The notes under the pieces were generated by a model. The model was not told the DNA's origin and did no database searches. It worked only from the letters and a program-made list of their open reading frames with translations. A DNA stretch of 64,000 nucleotides, taken from contig CM055095.1 of the NCBI GenBank assembly GCA_029204225.1, forward strand, positions 76,485,776 to 76,549,775, read 5' to 3'. The position numbers were made by a program, and so were the translations under genes. Of this stretch, positions 32,190 to 43,806 are shown one piece after another (the stretch's first letter is position 1; every line of letters starts with the position of its first letter). Origin of the DNA: Diphasiastrum complanatum (lineage: Eukaryota > Streptophyta > Lycopodiopsida > Lycopodiales > Lycopodiaceae).

Positions 32190-33500
32190 CCGACCCAAGG
32201 CTGAAGGAAGTTTCGGACTAAGCAGGCCACCCCACCTGACCCTCGGTCTGTCAATGCTCTCGTAGCCCTCTGATGTGCAAAGTACCAACAAAAACCCTCA
32301 ATGGCCGGTAGTCCCCTCAAAGGGCTCTCATGTGTCTCTGTGAGTAATAAGATATCGCCGTCCGTACAAAAATCTCTAAAATCCCCTGCTATAGCTGAAG
32401 AGTGAATACCATTGCAGTTCCATAAGCTCAACCGCAATGCCTTAGAAAGGGCCCCTGAACCGCTCCTAAGTCCGGGGGGCCCGAATCCCTATTTCTCATA
32501 TTTCGGCAGGTCAAAGTATCGAGCCTTACCATCCCAATATATCACCCTCTTTCCCAAAACTTTTGCATCGCTAAATGCTATCTTCTGGTCCGCAACCTGC
32601 ATGGGGGTGAGATCATCATCCATTAATATAAGTGTACCTCCGTCATTCTTCCAAATTTGTGAAGCGAACAATGAGTGTAGAGAGGTCTCTCTTGGTTCTC
32701 CAAGCTCTTTCCAATCCCTCGGAGTGGAGGGAAAGCGTACTTGAAAGAAAACTGGTTACTTCGGTTATTGGATCAATGGTGTCTTCAATCCATCGTACCC
32801 TAATGTCATGGATTTGTACTCTCGCATCTTCTCTTCAGATATGGTAGCTGAAATGACACTATTAAAGGAGGGTGTACCTATTGCCATCTTTGAAGAGAGA
32901 AGCCCACGTCTTTGTCTCAGCTTTGTGTTGCTCAATCTTCTCTTCCAATTCTTGAATCCTTGTAGAGGTAGAGATGGCTGGCTCTCCTGGCTTGCTTATT
33001 GCTGCCTCCAAAGAAGTAATCTGGGCTAGCATGGCCACCCTTTCGATGGACAGAAATTGAATGGTTGCTTGAAGCCGTCCCATTTCTTTCCGTAGAGAGC
33101 TATTTTCTCGTTTGACCTGTTCAATGTAGGAGAGAATGTACTGTTCAAAGGATTTAGTGGGTGTGTATAGATCTCAGGAATAGGTAAGATAGGAGCAGTA
33201 CCAGAGGGTGGAGAAGAGGGTGAGCTAGGATTGGAAGCAAAGCTGATAGGGATAGGAAGGAGCCCAACAGTAGCACGAAACAACATGTCATCATTAGAAG
33301 TGGAAGCAGAAGTATCCGGCAGCAGTATGGAGGTGGCAAACAGCACTGCCACATCATCATCCGAGGTGGCAGGTAGGGCGGCAGGCAGCCCTGCCACATC
33401 ATCCAGGGCGGCAGGCAGGACCTTATCCAAACGTCAAGGAGGAAGGACGTCAATATCAAAGGATTCGTCATTGGATACAAGAAGCATAGGCGGAGGAAGT
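32190..33500 (-). mobile_element. LINE copy 11: ORF1 and start of endonuclease, 3'-truncated
   Basis: ORF1 pieces are 33430-33026 (Ala/Pro-rich N-terminus, PILPIPEIYTHPLNPLNS), 33083-32862 (coiled coil, ELEEKIEQHKAETKTWASLF) and 32671-32489 (LILMDDDLTPMQVADQKIAF, GKRVIYWDGKARYFDLPKYE). A TAG at 32491-32489 is followed by a 51-nt stop-free spacer and the endonuclease start LRLSLWNCNGIHSSAIAG. The ETHES box is at about 32330. Homology ends near 32190, at VRNFLQPW. Confidence 0.85.
32438..32491 (-). promoter_or_regulatory. Putative stop-codon readthrough signal (LINE copy 11)
   Basis: TAG GGA TTC GGG CCC CCC GGA, then an open spacer to the TTG that begins ORF2. GGGCCCC and GGGGCCC, 20 nt apart, can form a perfect 7-bp stem. 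Confidence 0.6.
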
Positions 33501-35025
33501 TGCACAAACCAAAACCTGCAGTACCTCTAGCCTCCGAAGTACCAGTACCACCAGCAGGTTCGCCACAAAGATCGGATTTAAATGATCGCTTACAACATCA
33601 GGAGATTCTTTTCCAAATGGCAAAACCTGAGGTTCCTCGGACAGAATTGCTCACGAGTATACTATCAAGCAGAATAAACGTATCCATTCGAGAGTTTCTG
33701 CGGATCACACCACAAGCAAAAAGTGTTCTGGCAAAATGGTTGAATTCGGAACCTGAAACATCAACGAGAGAACCCTTGTATTGTGCCCGGTACGAGGAAA
33801 CAAGCAACATCCTCAATATTGGAGTAGCATGGGAGAGTGAGCAACACAACATCACCCTTCCAATCAAGCACAAGCAATACGAGGACGAAGCGGCAGCGGT
33901 AGATGGAGGATCCGGTTCATGCCCTGAAAGTGTGGAGACATTATTTGTATGGCTCCCAATTTACCATAGTTACTGACCATCAAGCCTTTAAGTATATTAA
34001 CAATGTTGTCAACCTTAAGGGTCATAAGGCCACATGGTCAGAAATGCTCCAAGAATTTCATTATGACATTGAGTATCGGAAGGGTATTGCTAATAGTGTC
34101 GTGGATGCCTTCAGCCGGATTGGAGAGGTTAATCAGTTAAGCTTTTCTGAGATCCAATCTGAATTATATCTGTCCTTAAGAGATTTGTGTAAGACCGACG
34201 ACAGGTACTTCGGTCGTATTTGGCTAAACGTCTGGCAGGTTCTTCTAGATCTAGTGATGAGCTTGGAATGCAGGATTCCAAGATTTCCCTTCAGGACAAG
34301 ATATTAGGAAACTATTTCATTAGGCATGGGCTGATTTTCCGGAATGGAAAAGTTTGTGCGCCAAAAAATGATGATATAAGGGCCCAAATCTTGCATGAAT
34401 GTCATGACAGCCTGTGCAAGGCACCCTGGCTCACAAAGGACACATAATAAAAAACTTTTATTGGCCAAACTTCAAGTGCAGGCATATGTTCGCAAATGTG
34501 GACAATGTCAGCTTGCTGCGGAACCGATTCCTGAACTACTTGAAGACGATTTGGTATCATGGCAACATGCGCTTTCTTACAATGAAGAAGCTGAGCTGAC
34601 CGACGAATAGATCCTGTGACACTACACGCTATGGCATACAAAATACCAGCTCAACCTCCTCACAAATCTCCATTACCTTGAGTTTCCAAGGTGGAACCTC
34701 CCAAAAAACCTGCAGTAAAGAAAAATCAATTCAAGGAGCGCTACATCCGCTGGAGTGACCTACCAGAAGAAGCCATAGCTACAATGGATGAAGATATTCG
34801 GAACCATGAGGCGAATATCCAACCAGTTCCCCAGAATGGCAACAAGGATGCATCCACTCTCCAAGATAGAAAGGGCAAGAAGAAGATCTCAGACTCCTTG
34901 AAGTCAATCCGGCTGGAACAAGATTCTGAGTCATCTTTGCAGATAACTGCAAAAATCTGCAGCTCACAAGCAACACGTGGAAGGAGGAACTCGGTGGGCA
35001 CCAATTCACGAGAATCTGATAATAT
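33500..35025 (+). mobile_element. Ty3/gypsy pol fragment (RNase H, integrase zinc finger), decayed
   Basis: RNase H is readable at 33903-34310: VHALKVWRHYLYGSQFTIVT, DHQAFKYINN, EFHYDIEYRKGIANSVVDAF, SRIGEV. It is followed by ILGNYFIRHGLIFRNGKVCA and the H2C2 zone near 34440-34560 (HKGHIIKNFYWP), now frameshifted. 33500-33900 and 34691-35032 are open but unidentified; the second is Lys/Glu-rich (RYIRWSDLPEEAIATMDEDI) and could be a further gypsy or host-derived piece. It lies between LINE copies 11 and 12. Confidence 0.65.
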
Positions 35026-36654
35026 CAGGTGATAAATCAAGGTAGGGTAAACCTGTGCCCTCAGCAAAGAGACTCTGGAGGAAAATAACATGTCGCGACA
35101 AAGAGGTCCCTATCCAAACCAATATCCTGTCCAACAATATGAATCCGGATATAACGTGCATGCTCGTCGTGTCTGATGAACTCGATGCTCGGATGAAGAC
35201 ATTCCTTGTATAAGCATGCAACCCCTCCAGATCCACGACCACTAGCTGATCTAGTCTCAGGTCTGTATACGGAATCCCATCGGTATCCTGGAAAAATAGG
35301 TAATCCTCTCTCCTAACTCTCGTGAGTCTCCATAAAAAGCAATAAGTCTCTGCTAGTGATGAAATCAATCAGGTCTCCAGCCATGGAAGATGAGATGAGT
35401 GTATATAATCACAGTTCCATCTCCAACCCGTAGATGGTGTGGATGGGGTGCCGGGGCACTCCAGAACCCGGGGACCCCAAGTCCCTAGCACTAAGAACTG
35501 CGTGGGGCGTCATCAAGGAAACGCGCTGGGCCATCCCGGGAGATAACACGTCTGCCTGACTCCCGGGCTGTTTGAAAGGCCTTGCGCCTTTCATCCACCT
35601 GGATATATGTGAGGTCATCATCCATAAAGATAGTAGTGCCTCGGAGCTTAGCTCTACATTGTAGAGCATCTCTGCGGCTCTATAGGGAGGTGAAGCGAAT
35701 AATAACTGTAGCTACATATCTGATGGTCCTCCATGCAGTGTCAAACCCATCAGTCTTATGTCCTAGAGTGGTGTCGAAAAAACGTCTAGCCTCTGATACT
35801 GCATCCTGGGTGTCCGGTATCCTACGAACTCGAATATTATGGGCTTTGTAGGCCCTTGCTTTTTCTTCCGTAATAGTGGCTGAGATGACCGATGAAATGG
35901 AGGCGCTGGGTTTGGTGCCTTTCTTCAACACAGAAGCCCAAGAAAGCTCCTCTTCTTTTTGCTTTTCAATTTTCTGCTCCAGCTCCCGTATCATCATGGT
36001 AGCTGACTCCGAACTTGCAACCTGCTTGGTAGTGATTATTTGCTCTAATGAGACAACTTTGGACTGCAGCACATTCTTTTCCTGGATCAAGGAGACCACT
36101 ATTCCCTGTAGGTGTGAAATTTCTTGCTGCAAACGCTGGAAATCTGCTTTGAATTGGTCAATTTCCCAGGAAGAGAAAAGTTTGGTGGATTTGGAGGGAG
36201 TGTATGGGATGTGAGTTGTAGATGAGAGCATTGTAGCTGCTTGGGAACTAGGAATGGGAAGAAGTCCATCAGTGGTATTTAGAGCAGAATCTGAGGTAGA
36301 AGAAGATGAAGGAGCAAGGATGTTAGAAGAGGCAGGAGGGGTAGAGCTGCCTGGTGGGACTAGTGTAATGTGACAGGCTGCCCTACCTGCGTGGCAGACA
36401 ACACATCCACATATGTAGCAGTCAGTGAGGGTGGAGCGGGTATAGAGGGTATGGTAGGCAGCGAGGGTGGATCTAGGGCAGGTGCAAGAGCAGCCTCCGG
36501 CGAGGCAGAAGGGGAAATCTCCAGCGGGGCAGAAGGGGCAGCTTCCAGCGAGGCAGGCGAAGCATCTTCCAGCGAGGTGACGTCCAGTGAGGCAACAGGT
36601 GAGGTGGCGCCCAGCGAGGCAGGTGAGATGGCCCCCTTTTTACTACGAGGCAAG

Positions 36655-36656
<2 letters not shown>
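35026..36656 (-). mobile_element. LINE copy 12: ORF1 and part of the endonuclease, 3'-truncated
   Basis: It starts beside the (GA)n tract at 36657-36700. The ORF1 N-terminus (36653-36360) starts MPRSKKGAIS and is Ala/Ser/Pro-rich with the repeat (A/S)SLE(A/V). The coiled coil and RRM-like part (36231-35680) has VSLIQEKNVLQSKVVSLEQI, ELEQKIEKQKEEELSWASVL, AHNIRVRRIPDTQDAVSEAR and TVIIRFTSL. The MDDDLT block follows in another frame. TAG at 35487-35485, spacer, then a decayed endonuclease with HDEHARYIRIHIVGQDIGLD near 35150. Ends near 35026. Confidence 0.85.
35434..35487 (-). promoter_or_regulatory. Putative stop-codon readthrough signal (LINE copy 12)
   Basis: TAG GGA CTT GGG GTC CCC GGG, then a 51-nt spacer without stop to CTA CGG GTT GGA (endonuclease start LRVG). 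Almost the same spelling as in copy 15 although the two copies lie on opposite strands and differ elsewhere. Confidence 0.6.

Positions 36657-36700
<44 letters not shown>
36657..36700 (+). repeat. (GA)n tract between LINE copies 12 and 13
   Basis: About 44 bp of GA. The 5' end of copy 12 and the 3' tail of copy 13 meet here, both on the minus strand. Confidence 0.97.
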
Positions 36701-36703
<3 letters not shown>

Positions 36704-38405
36704 AATTGTCATTTTAATGCTTAAAAGCATTTAAGACAAAATAATACATCTCAAGTGTGATAGTCTATGTAGGAGCACAAATATGTCTCCCAAATCAAAC
36801 TCAGAATAAACTAGAGTATATCAATCATAAAACTACTCTATGATCGTCTAAAAGAACTATGAATGAAATCTTTGCATGAAAAAAAGTACCACACCTGATA
36901 CAATGATCAATACAATGAGCTATCATGTACCTCATGGCCTAGGGGGAGGGGAATGGGAGCTCTGCTGAAGTCGTCCTTTGATCTCATAAACAGTACATTT
37001 GAATAGTAGATGTTCCTCAAACTCCACCTCGTCTAGTGTACATAACTGACAGATCCTGCTCTCACGTGTGGGATCTCTTGAAAACGTTCTCTCCCATAAT
37101 TACCACGAACCGTGGTTTGAATCGTTCAGAGCCTGTTCGAATTGGTTCAAACTGGACATACCGGCCCGATTTGAATCGGTCGATTTGAATTGGCTGTGGC
37201 CTTGCTATCTCCACATATAATTGAAGAAACCTGGAGCTGTCCCAAAGTAACCGCCATAAGCAATGTGAAAGACCAATATCCAGGTACCGAGGTACTCCCA
37301 TAATCTAGCTCAAACAAGTGGGAGCGATACACGTCTAGCTTTATTCCAAGAAATCCTTGTCATGTCTACTATACGTATGCTCTATAAACAAAGCCACGTA
37401 TTTACCGATGAGAATTTCACGGGAACTCTAAAATAGTCATACCATATGTGCATAGAAGACCAGAGGTCTAAAATAGTTGTCTGTAAATGTGAATACTGGC
37501 TTATTCTGACTCGGGAAGGACCTCTGTAGCATACATGAATATAGGTGAGACCATAGTATCAAATAATCTACACTTACCAAGGGTAATCCGAATATGCTTC
37601 CTGAAGTAGAAGTGCTCAAGACTGACCAGGGACGCATGACCTTTCCTCAACCTGACAACAATATAGGTGAGACCATAGTATCAAACAATCTCTAATGGCT
37701 GACCATTGAAAGTAAAAATCGTTGCATATAGGACCTAGAGGTGTTAAAGATCATGATCTGGGTCTTTCTGGCATAAACCGACAGACCCCATCTCTCCCCA
37801 AATGAGTGTAGTCTATTCAAATGTCTTTGCAATCCTTCCACTATAGATGAAGTTAGTGCCACGTCATCCACATAATCAAGTAAAGATAAGAATGTTGTCA
37901 AGTCTACAGTCGATGCTACACTGCTCATCAATGATACGATCAAGCTCGTTGATATATAAGCCAAAGGGTATGGGGGAGCGAGAGCAACCTTGCTTCACCC
38001 TAGTAGTACTCCTTACCAATTGGGAGAAACCCTCACTTGTCCTAAAACAAACCCAGACCTGCTCATCGAGTGCCATAACTACAAGTATTGTATCTATAGC
38101 GAACCCAAGCTCGCTCAATTTTATATAAGGACGTTTCACAAAATTTAGTCAAATGCCTTCCAGAAATCAACAAGGCAGTAATACACTATCTCATGCTTGG
38201 ATCTAGCCTCCTCAATAATAGCCCCGAGTGTGAATACATGGTCAATAGTAGAATGCTGAGCTTTGAAACCTGCCTGACCCAATGCATGTAGTTGCAAAAT
38301 CTCTGCCTCACAACTCACTGTTGTCTGGAGAATGGTGCCATACACTGTCGCCACAATATTGCCTATCATGATAGTGCCATAATTCTCGGGATTCATTGGG
38401 TCACT
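36701..38405 (-). mobile_element. LINE copy 13, 5'-truncated, decayed, carrying a small hAT-like insert
   Basis: RT pieces are 38396-38145 (NYGTIMIGNIVATVYGTILQ, ALGQAGFKAQHSTIDHVFTL, CLVDFWKAFD), 38139-37876 (VKQGCSRSPIPFGLYINELD) and 37964-37692 (LLDYVDDVALTSS; catalytic box Y-V-D-D). Cys-finger spelling RDPTRESRICQLCTLDEVE lies at 37075-37020. Between LYVEIA and FSRDPT sits the 110-bp insert at 37095-37204. The 3' UTR carries hairpin TTAATGCTTAAAAGCATTTAA (36714-36734). Next to its 5' end is a short tandem duplication (38420-38480, unit GGAGGGATGATGTTGCTAAC). Confidence 0.88.
37095..37204 (+). mobile_element. hAT-like small element, 110 bp, words GATTTGAATC and TTCGAA, with 8-bp target duplication
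   Basis: Ends are CATAATTACCACG and (reverse complement) CAAGGCCACAGCC. Flanking 8-mers TTCTCTCC (37087-37094) and CTATCTCC (37205-37212) agree at 6 of 8 bases. Removing the element and one 8-mer restores the LINE frame: VEIAFSRDPTRESRICQLC has the same spacing to the Cys pair as IETGRFQGTPREERICQLC in copy 3. The interior is almost entirely palindromic words: CCACGAACCGTGG, GGTTTGAATCG, GTTCGAATTGG, GATTTGAATCGG. Confidence 0.8.
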
Positions 38406-38479
38406 TGTGAATAGGAGGGATGATGTTGCTAACTCATGTGCCTCAGGAGGGATGATGTTGCTAACTCATGTGCCTCCCT

Positions 38480-40330
38480 CAGCTGAAGAAAATACTCACC
38501 ACATAGAGTGGTCAGACCATCAGCATCAACAGATATCCTGGGAATACCAAAGTCATCACTATCCAGTATATGTAAAAATGTCAAATCTTGGTCAAAATGG
38601 AATATTTTGTTTGGATCTTTACGTTCTAAACAACTTCATGGAACTTTATGGTTTGCCATTGGATACCTTTTTGTCAACATATTACACTTTGAACTCTCAC
38701 TTTTTGGCAGCTTTTTCACAACCTGTTACTTGCTGGTTGTTTTGTCACACTTGGGCTACTTACTTCCTTGGTGCTCTGTTTGCTGGACATTTTGGCTGCT
38801 TCTTCACAATTTATCATTTGTTAGATTTTGTTGTTGTTTAGAAAATCTCTAGGTTTTTTTCTCATTACATTTGTTTTCACAGTTTAGCTACCCAAGGGTG
38901 ACCAAAAAAAACCAAGCGATAGGTGGAGAAGCTGTCAAAATTTGTGAAGCAGGTAGGGCGCCACATTGAAGTGTAATATCTTGAGAAAGAGATATCCAAT
39001 TGGCGAGCTGTAAAGTGCAATGAACTTGTTGAGAAACGAAGAACATAGAGATCCAAAAACAAAATCTTTCAGAATCGAAAACATAATATTCCAATTTGAC
39101 CGGGATTTGACTTTTCAAAATATTCACTTCTAAAAGGTCAAAATGGATAGAAAATCAATCTTAAGGATCAAAGAACATAGTAAATAACAAGATCCAATCA
39201 CATATTCAAAGAGAAATGAAAAGAAGAAGAAAAAAAGTTACCCTTTTTGAAAACTTTGCAAGATTGATCACATTGTTTTTTTTGTCTTGTTTTCTTTAGT
39301 TCGTTTTAGTTTTCCTTAGTTTGTTTTAGTTTTCTTTATTTTGTTTTAGTTTTCTTTAATTTGTTTTAGTTTTCTTTTTATCGTCATTTAGTTTATGTTT
39401 GTTTAGTTCGTCTTGTGCCCTCTTTGTGCATCATTTACCTTTTATTGCGTTCATTTTTCGATTTCTTTTGTTACTAGTAATTCGTTAAGTTCCCATTTAC
39501 GCTTTCATATTTTACGTATTGCATACGTTTCATTATGGATATTTGGTTCCAATTATCTCAATTACGAAAAGAATTTGCATTTGTTTCGATTTGACGGTAT
39601 TTGGGTGCTATGGTGACACTGAATTATCAGATTGGTTAAATGCATTCATTTCTTGTTTCAAAATTTATCCACATTCTGTAATGAGGCCTCAAACACTATG
39701 CGTCTTAAAATCAACAAGGGCAATGCATCCTTGGTCTTGTTGTCCATTTTACATTGAACTCACCCTTTTTAAAGGTCCTTCCTTACTTTGAAACAACATT
39801 ATCGCAACACATGGGCACTTATATAAAAAATAAACAAGGTTTCATCACTAATCCTTAGTGGATCAATCCTTTATAGAACATTATGTCATCGATAAACTTT
39901 CATGGTAGACCTATCATGACCATACTCAATATGTCAAAAAAAGAAGTAACCATACATAAGTGTCCCTACACATGAGTTGTTCATCAAAGTGTCGCTAGAA
40001 ATGAGTTCATCATCATACATCACCAAAACAAAAGCAAAAGGCATGTGCATTCATAAGTGTAATAACCATCCAAATACTTATCATTGAAGCACATAACATC
40101 ATCGAAGTAAATAACATGCTATATAAGCAAATTCTTCCAAGTTCTTTAGCCTACATGCAAAAGCAAGATAAAATATGTACATAACATATTGGGTAACACG
40201 TAAAGTTTCCAAAAAGATAAATTCAAAACTTGAGGTTTAATGGCTCTAGTGAAATATCTTAAGGAATAGACAATGTCGAGTACCACATAGAGTTATTGAA
40301 TTTATTCGATTGAATAAAAAAAGGAAAGAC
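38480..40330. other. Branching-enzyme intron, mostly unrecognised
   Basis: AT-rich. Contains a short tandem repeat at 39292-39375. No element ends or exons recognised. Open frames at 38407-38852 and 38877-39127 have no recognisable domain. Confidence 0.45.
39292..39375 (+). repeat. Tandem repeat of about 20 bp, TTTAGTTTTC(T/C)TTA.TTTG
   Basis: Four to five units of TTTTAGTTTTCTTTA(G/T/A)TTTG in a row. Confidence 0.8.
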
Positions 40331-40497
40331 CTGGACTTGCTGCACAACATCGCTTGCTTCGTCTTCTACATTTTGAGAAATTGCTTTAGTTGAATTTTCA
40401 GACAAGCTCGAAGCAAGTCGATCTTTAGAAGTATCCATGACCACACTTGTAGTTGAAAAAGCGGGAGATTCGAAAGAAGCATCTCCTTGCACATCCT
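40331..40497 (-). CDS. SBE2: Starch branching enzyme, probable exon of the variable N-terminal region
   Basis: A 167-bp open segment is flanked by an acceptor (GGAATTTCAG) and a donor (CAG then GTCTTTCC). It reads DVQGDASFES... and ends ...DEASDVVQQVQ, acidic and Ser-rich. It ends in phase 0, and the recognisable exon at 31402-31547 begins in phase 0 (AIREENATLRG), giving a continuous helical stretch VVQQVQAIREENATLRG. Upstream it takes two bases of a split codon, matching the single base left by 59493-59603. Branching enzymes have a long divergent N-terminus ahead of the conserved PPP.DG motif, which fits. The splice phase agrees on both sides. The following intron is 8,783 bp and contains LINE copies 10-13 and gypsy debris. 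Confidence 0.55.
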
Positions 40498-41440
40498 CTG
40501 AAATTCCAAGAATGACTTAGTCTTCATTTTGATGGTCAATAGCAAAAAACCAAATATCAATAGCAAAAGATAGTCTTCATTTTGATGGTCACATTTTAAA
40601 GGGTGAATTTGCAAAAGCTAAGTATAGGTAATACTTTGTCAGAAGCTCTAAGAACATTAACAAAAATTATGGACACCTATTGTTTTATCTGAATTACTGA
40701 AGATCCATACCACACTGGTGGAATGTAAGACGTTTTATGTTTCTTATAAGCAAAACACATGAATTGAAGAAACCATACATAGATCAAATATATGCAAACC
40801 TATAGCAACAACATATCTTGGAGCATGACTTTGTCTAAAAAATGGTTGTCTTCATTTCAAACCAACACCAAAAGGTATCAATCAAGTCTTGCCGAAATAC
40901 ACAATTAACAACTTTTTATGGTAAAGAGAGCATCTCCATCACAAGTTACAACAAACTTGTTTTCCTAAGTGTTCTAAACATTTTCCTTGGATGCTTTCCG
41001 AATCTTCATATGCGCAAACAGCTATCAAAACAAACTCTAGTTTCACGTGGTCCACAACAATTTATATATGGCCATGTCTTTGACGAACAAATCCAAGTTA
41101 GCCTTCTCTGTCTACCTAGATGCGTTGTCAATGAAACCTTTATCAAGGATGTGCTTATTAATTTCAGATATCTCAAAACCATTTTGTCGTCAATCGAGAA
41201 TCGTACTAAAGCTTCAGAGGTCAAATATCCATGTTACAAAAAATACTCACGTTCATTTATTGAGAAGACATATCCAATCCATTACAATGTGTGAGACATA
41301 GCAAAATGTCTTTCGATGTACCCCCTTTAGTAAAGGCACACAATATCCTACAAGAATTTATAGGTATTGCAATGGGCAAGGGTGTACCTAGAATGTTCAG
41401 TCTACATCTTCTAGAAGAGTATTTTGAGATGCAGTTACAC
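40498..41440. other. Branching-enzyme intron, unrecognised
   Basis: AT-rich sequence without exon, repeat or element signature that I can support. An open frame at 40842-41294 (plus) has no known domain. Confidence 0.45.
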
Positions 41441-41835
41441 TCATTATCCGTTTCACTTCTCTAGAGAGTCATCGAGATGCTTTGCGGTGCAAAGCTAAGC
41501 TTCGTGGCACCACGAGGCATGCCCCTTTCCAAGTCAAGCAGTGCTATCTATCCCATACTAAATATACGACCAATAAAAAGTACCCCTAGATAAGTGTAGG
41601 ATGAAACTATCTCCAAAGTCTGATCGTCAAAGATAAGTATCTGTCGTTGCATGAAAGCCCTGGATGTCGTGAAGACCATAAGTTTGGTGTTCGCAATGTT
41701 CACCCCCAACTCATCTGAGACAAAAGGCATGGAGACAGTCCAATTGTCTTCGTAGACCCTCTCTAGTCGAGGAGACTAGAACCAAATCATCTACATATAG
41801 AAAAATGGCAATCAATATATCACGTAGTCTGCATC
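41440..41835 (-). mobile_element. LINE copy 14, RT fragment
   Basis: Reads ILIAIFLYVDDLVLVSSTRE near 41830-41760, then GVNIANTKLMVFTTSRAFMQ and EIVSSYTYLGVLFIGRIFSM (41730-41548). The catalytic box is YVDD. It meets LINE copy 15 head-to-head at about 41835. Confidence 0.8.
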
Positions 41836-43490
41836 CTGTGTTGCATATGGATGACGACCTCACATATATCCTGGTGGAGGAGAGGCGTAAGGGCTGCTGG
41901 CAGACGAGTCATTTACCGAGATGGACGAGTGTGCTTTCTTGATAGTGCACCTAGTAGATCCCAGTGCTAGGGATTTGGGGTGCCCGGGGATGGGAGCACC
42001 CCGGGGCCCCATCCACACCACCTTCGGATTGGAGTGTGGAATTGTGCTGGCATACACTCATCTTCTGCGGCAGGGGACCTTGTTGATTTTATTACAGATA
42101 GAGATATATTATTCTTCATGGAGACACACGAGAGCCCGGAGCAAGGACTTCCTTCTTTTCCTGGATACAGATGGGACTCAGTATTCCGACGAGAGACTAG
42201 ATCTGCTAGTGGACTAGGTTCAAGTGGGGTCGCCTGCTTGTATAGAGAGGCTCTTCATTCGAGTATTGACTTCATCCGACATGACGAGCAGACCGCTACA
42301 TATGGACTCACATCGTGGGTCAGAATATTGGCTTGGATAGAGATCTTTTCATTGCAGCATGTTACTTTCCAACAAAGTCCTCATCTTTTGCTGAGGGTAT
42401 TGGATCTCCATATCAGGACCTCTCACCAGATATTATCAGATTCTCAGAGCGGGGGCATATTCTCCTCACAGGGGATTTTAATGTCCGGACATCTTCACGA
42501 AAGACAGAGTTCTTCGACATCACTGATCAGCTATGTGTTCTTGCCCTGGACAGTGATATGCTTGGAGTTACCAGGACCTCTGCGAACAGTCTAGGACCTA
42601 CTACTTCATATGGTATTGGTCTCACCGACCAGAGAGGGTCTACAGCGACAGTTGGATTGCTTGCATGAGTTTTGTACCAGATGGGGCCTAGGAGTGAACA
42701 TTGGGAAGACCAAGGTTATGGTCTTGAAACACTTCGAGAGCATTCAGACAGCGACAGGAGCTTACTTTGGGTGGGCAGGTTCTAGAGGTGGTCCATTCCT
42801 ATACATACATGGGGGTCCTTTTCTCAAGTCCTACTTTTAGCATGAGACAGGCCGCTACCACTCAACAGGGGAAGGGACATGCTTCCCTTGTTCAACTAGA
42901 GCGATTTTGCTTCCGGAAATCCATCCAGGATTCTCGCAGTAAGTGTCGCCTCTTTGATATCACTGTTACTCCCACGGCTTTATATGCGGCAGAGACATGG
43001 TGTACAGGTCTCCCTTCTTCACACCGGGCCAGTCTGTCATGATTACAGACCACCATGCTACCTCAGTTGATTCGAGCGAAGCCTTTTGTTTCACATGAGA
43101 TTCTCCTGGTCGAGTTTGCAGTTCCACCTGTACAGATCGAGGCAACTCTTCAGCTCATCACCTATATACAGAGGATACAGGCGTTACCAGAGATAGACAG
43201 GCGATACATACAGGTTGCACTATCCTCTTCACAACGTCTTCACGAGCAGGCTACAGGTTATCATGGTTCTCTCAGGCCTCTCACCTCCTACTTGCGTCAT
43301 TTGGCATCTCCATCACAGAGCTCCCCTCAGGCACACATCAGTATATCAGACGCTTCCTCTATCGCACATATCTAGAGGGGACTTGGCATAACTAGTTAGG
43401 GGTTAAGCCAACTTTCTACTAGACTCATTTCTTGGAGCTAGATGCATCGGGGACCCCGGTCTTGCCACGCTACTTGGACTCGGGATTGTC
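41836..43490 (+). mobile_element. LINE copy 15: end of ORF1, endonuclease joined directly to RT palm (internal deletion)
   Basis: It starts in ORF1 at MDDDLTYILVEERR, then GRRVIYRDGRVCFLDSAPSR. TAG at 41968-41970. ORF2 follows in frame: LRIGVWNCAGIHSSSAAGDL, FFMETHESPEQGLPSFPGYR, then with a frameshift ILLTGDFNVRTSSRKTEFFD and LGPTTSYG. At about 42612 it jumps to VLVSPTREGLQRQLDCLHEF, deleting the endonuclease end, linker and most of RT. It continues through KTKVMV, SFTYMGVLFSSPTFSMRQAA and AAETWCTGLPSSH to the start of the finger region. TGA at 43040 and TAGs at 43393 and 43420 break the frame. It ends at 43490 against the gypsy element. Confidence 0.9.
41968..42021 (+). promoter_or_regulatory. 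Putative stop-codon readthrough signal (LINE copy 15)
   Basis: TAG GGA TTT GGG GTG CCC GGG GAT, then a spacer of 51 nt without a stop to CTT CGG ATT GGA GTG TGG AAT (LRIGVWN). No ATG codon in frame. Confidence 0.6.
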
Positions 43491-43493
43491 ACT

Positions 43494-43806
43494 CTATAGG
43501 AAATGTGAGATCGCGAGGAGCATCATCCTCAATGGCAGCTCGTAAAAGGCTAACATGAAAAATATCACAGGCTCGTGTCGAATCAGGCAACTATAACCGG
43601 TACGTAACAAGGCTGAGGCGATCCAAGATACAGTAAGGCCCATAATAGCGTGGTGCAAGCTTCTCAGTAAAAGCGTGACCTTGAACAAAGTGCTGACGTG
43701 CAAAGCATAATCGGAGGTAAACCATATCACCAACCTGAAACTCAACATGACGGCGATGACGATCAACAGAAGTTTGATAGCGTTGTTCAACCTGCTACAG
43801 ATCAGT
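43494..43806 (-). mobile_element. Ty3/gypsy integrase C-terminus, separated part of the element at 49024-54355
   Basis: In the correct minus frame it reads QVEQRYQTSVDRHRRHVEFQ, VGDMVYLRL, EKLAPRYYGPYCILDR, LVTYRL and ACDIFHVSLLRAAIEDDAP. This is the integrase C-terminal module with the GPY motif. The integrase core on the same strand stops at 49024 (GELIARATTRQ). The two parts would be contiguous without the 5.2 kb in between. At 43494 it is cut by LINE copy 15. Confidence 0.78.

Noticed and set aside
38407-38852. Two overlapping aromatic-rich frames as a membrane protein
   Set aside because: No start context or homology; base composition explains the hydrophobic codons.
40842-41294. 150-residue plus-strand frame
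   Set aside because: No recognisable domain, AT-rich composition, no repeat copies in the window.
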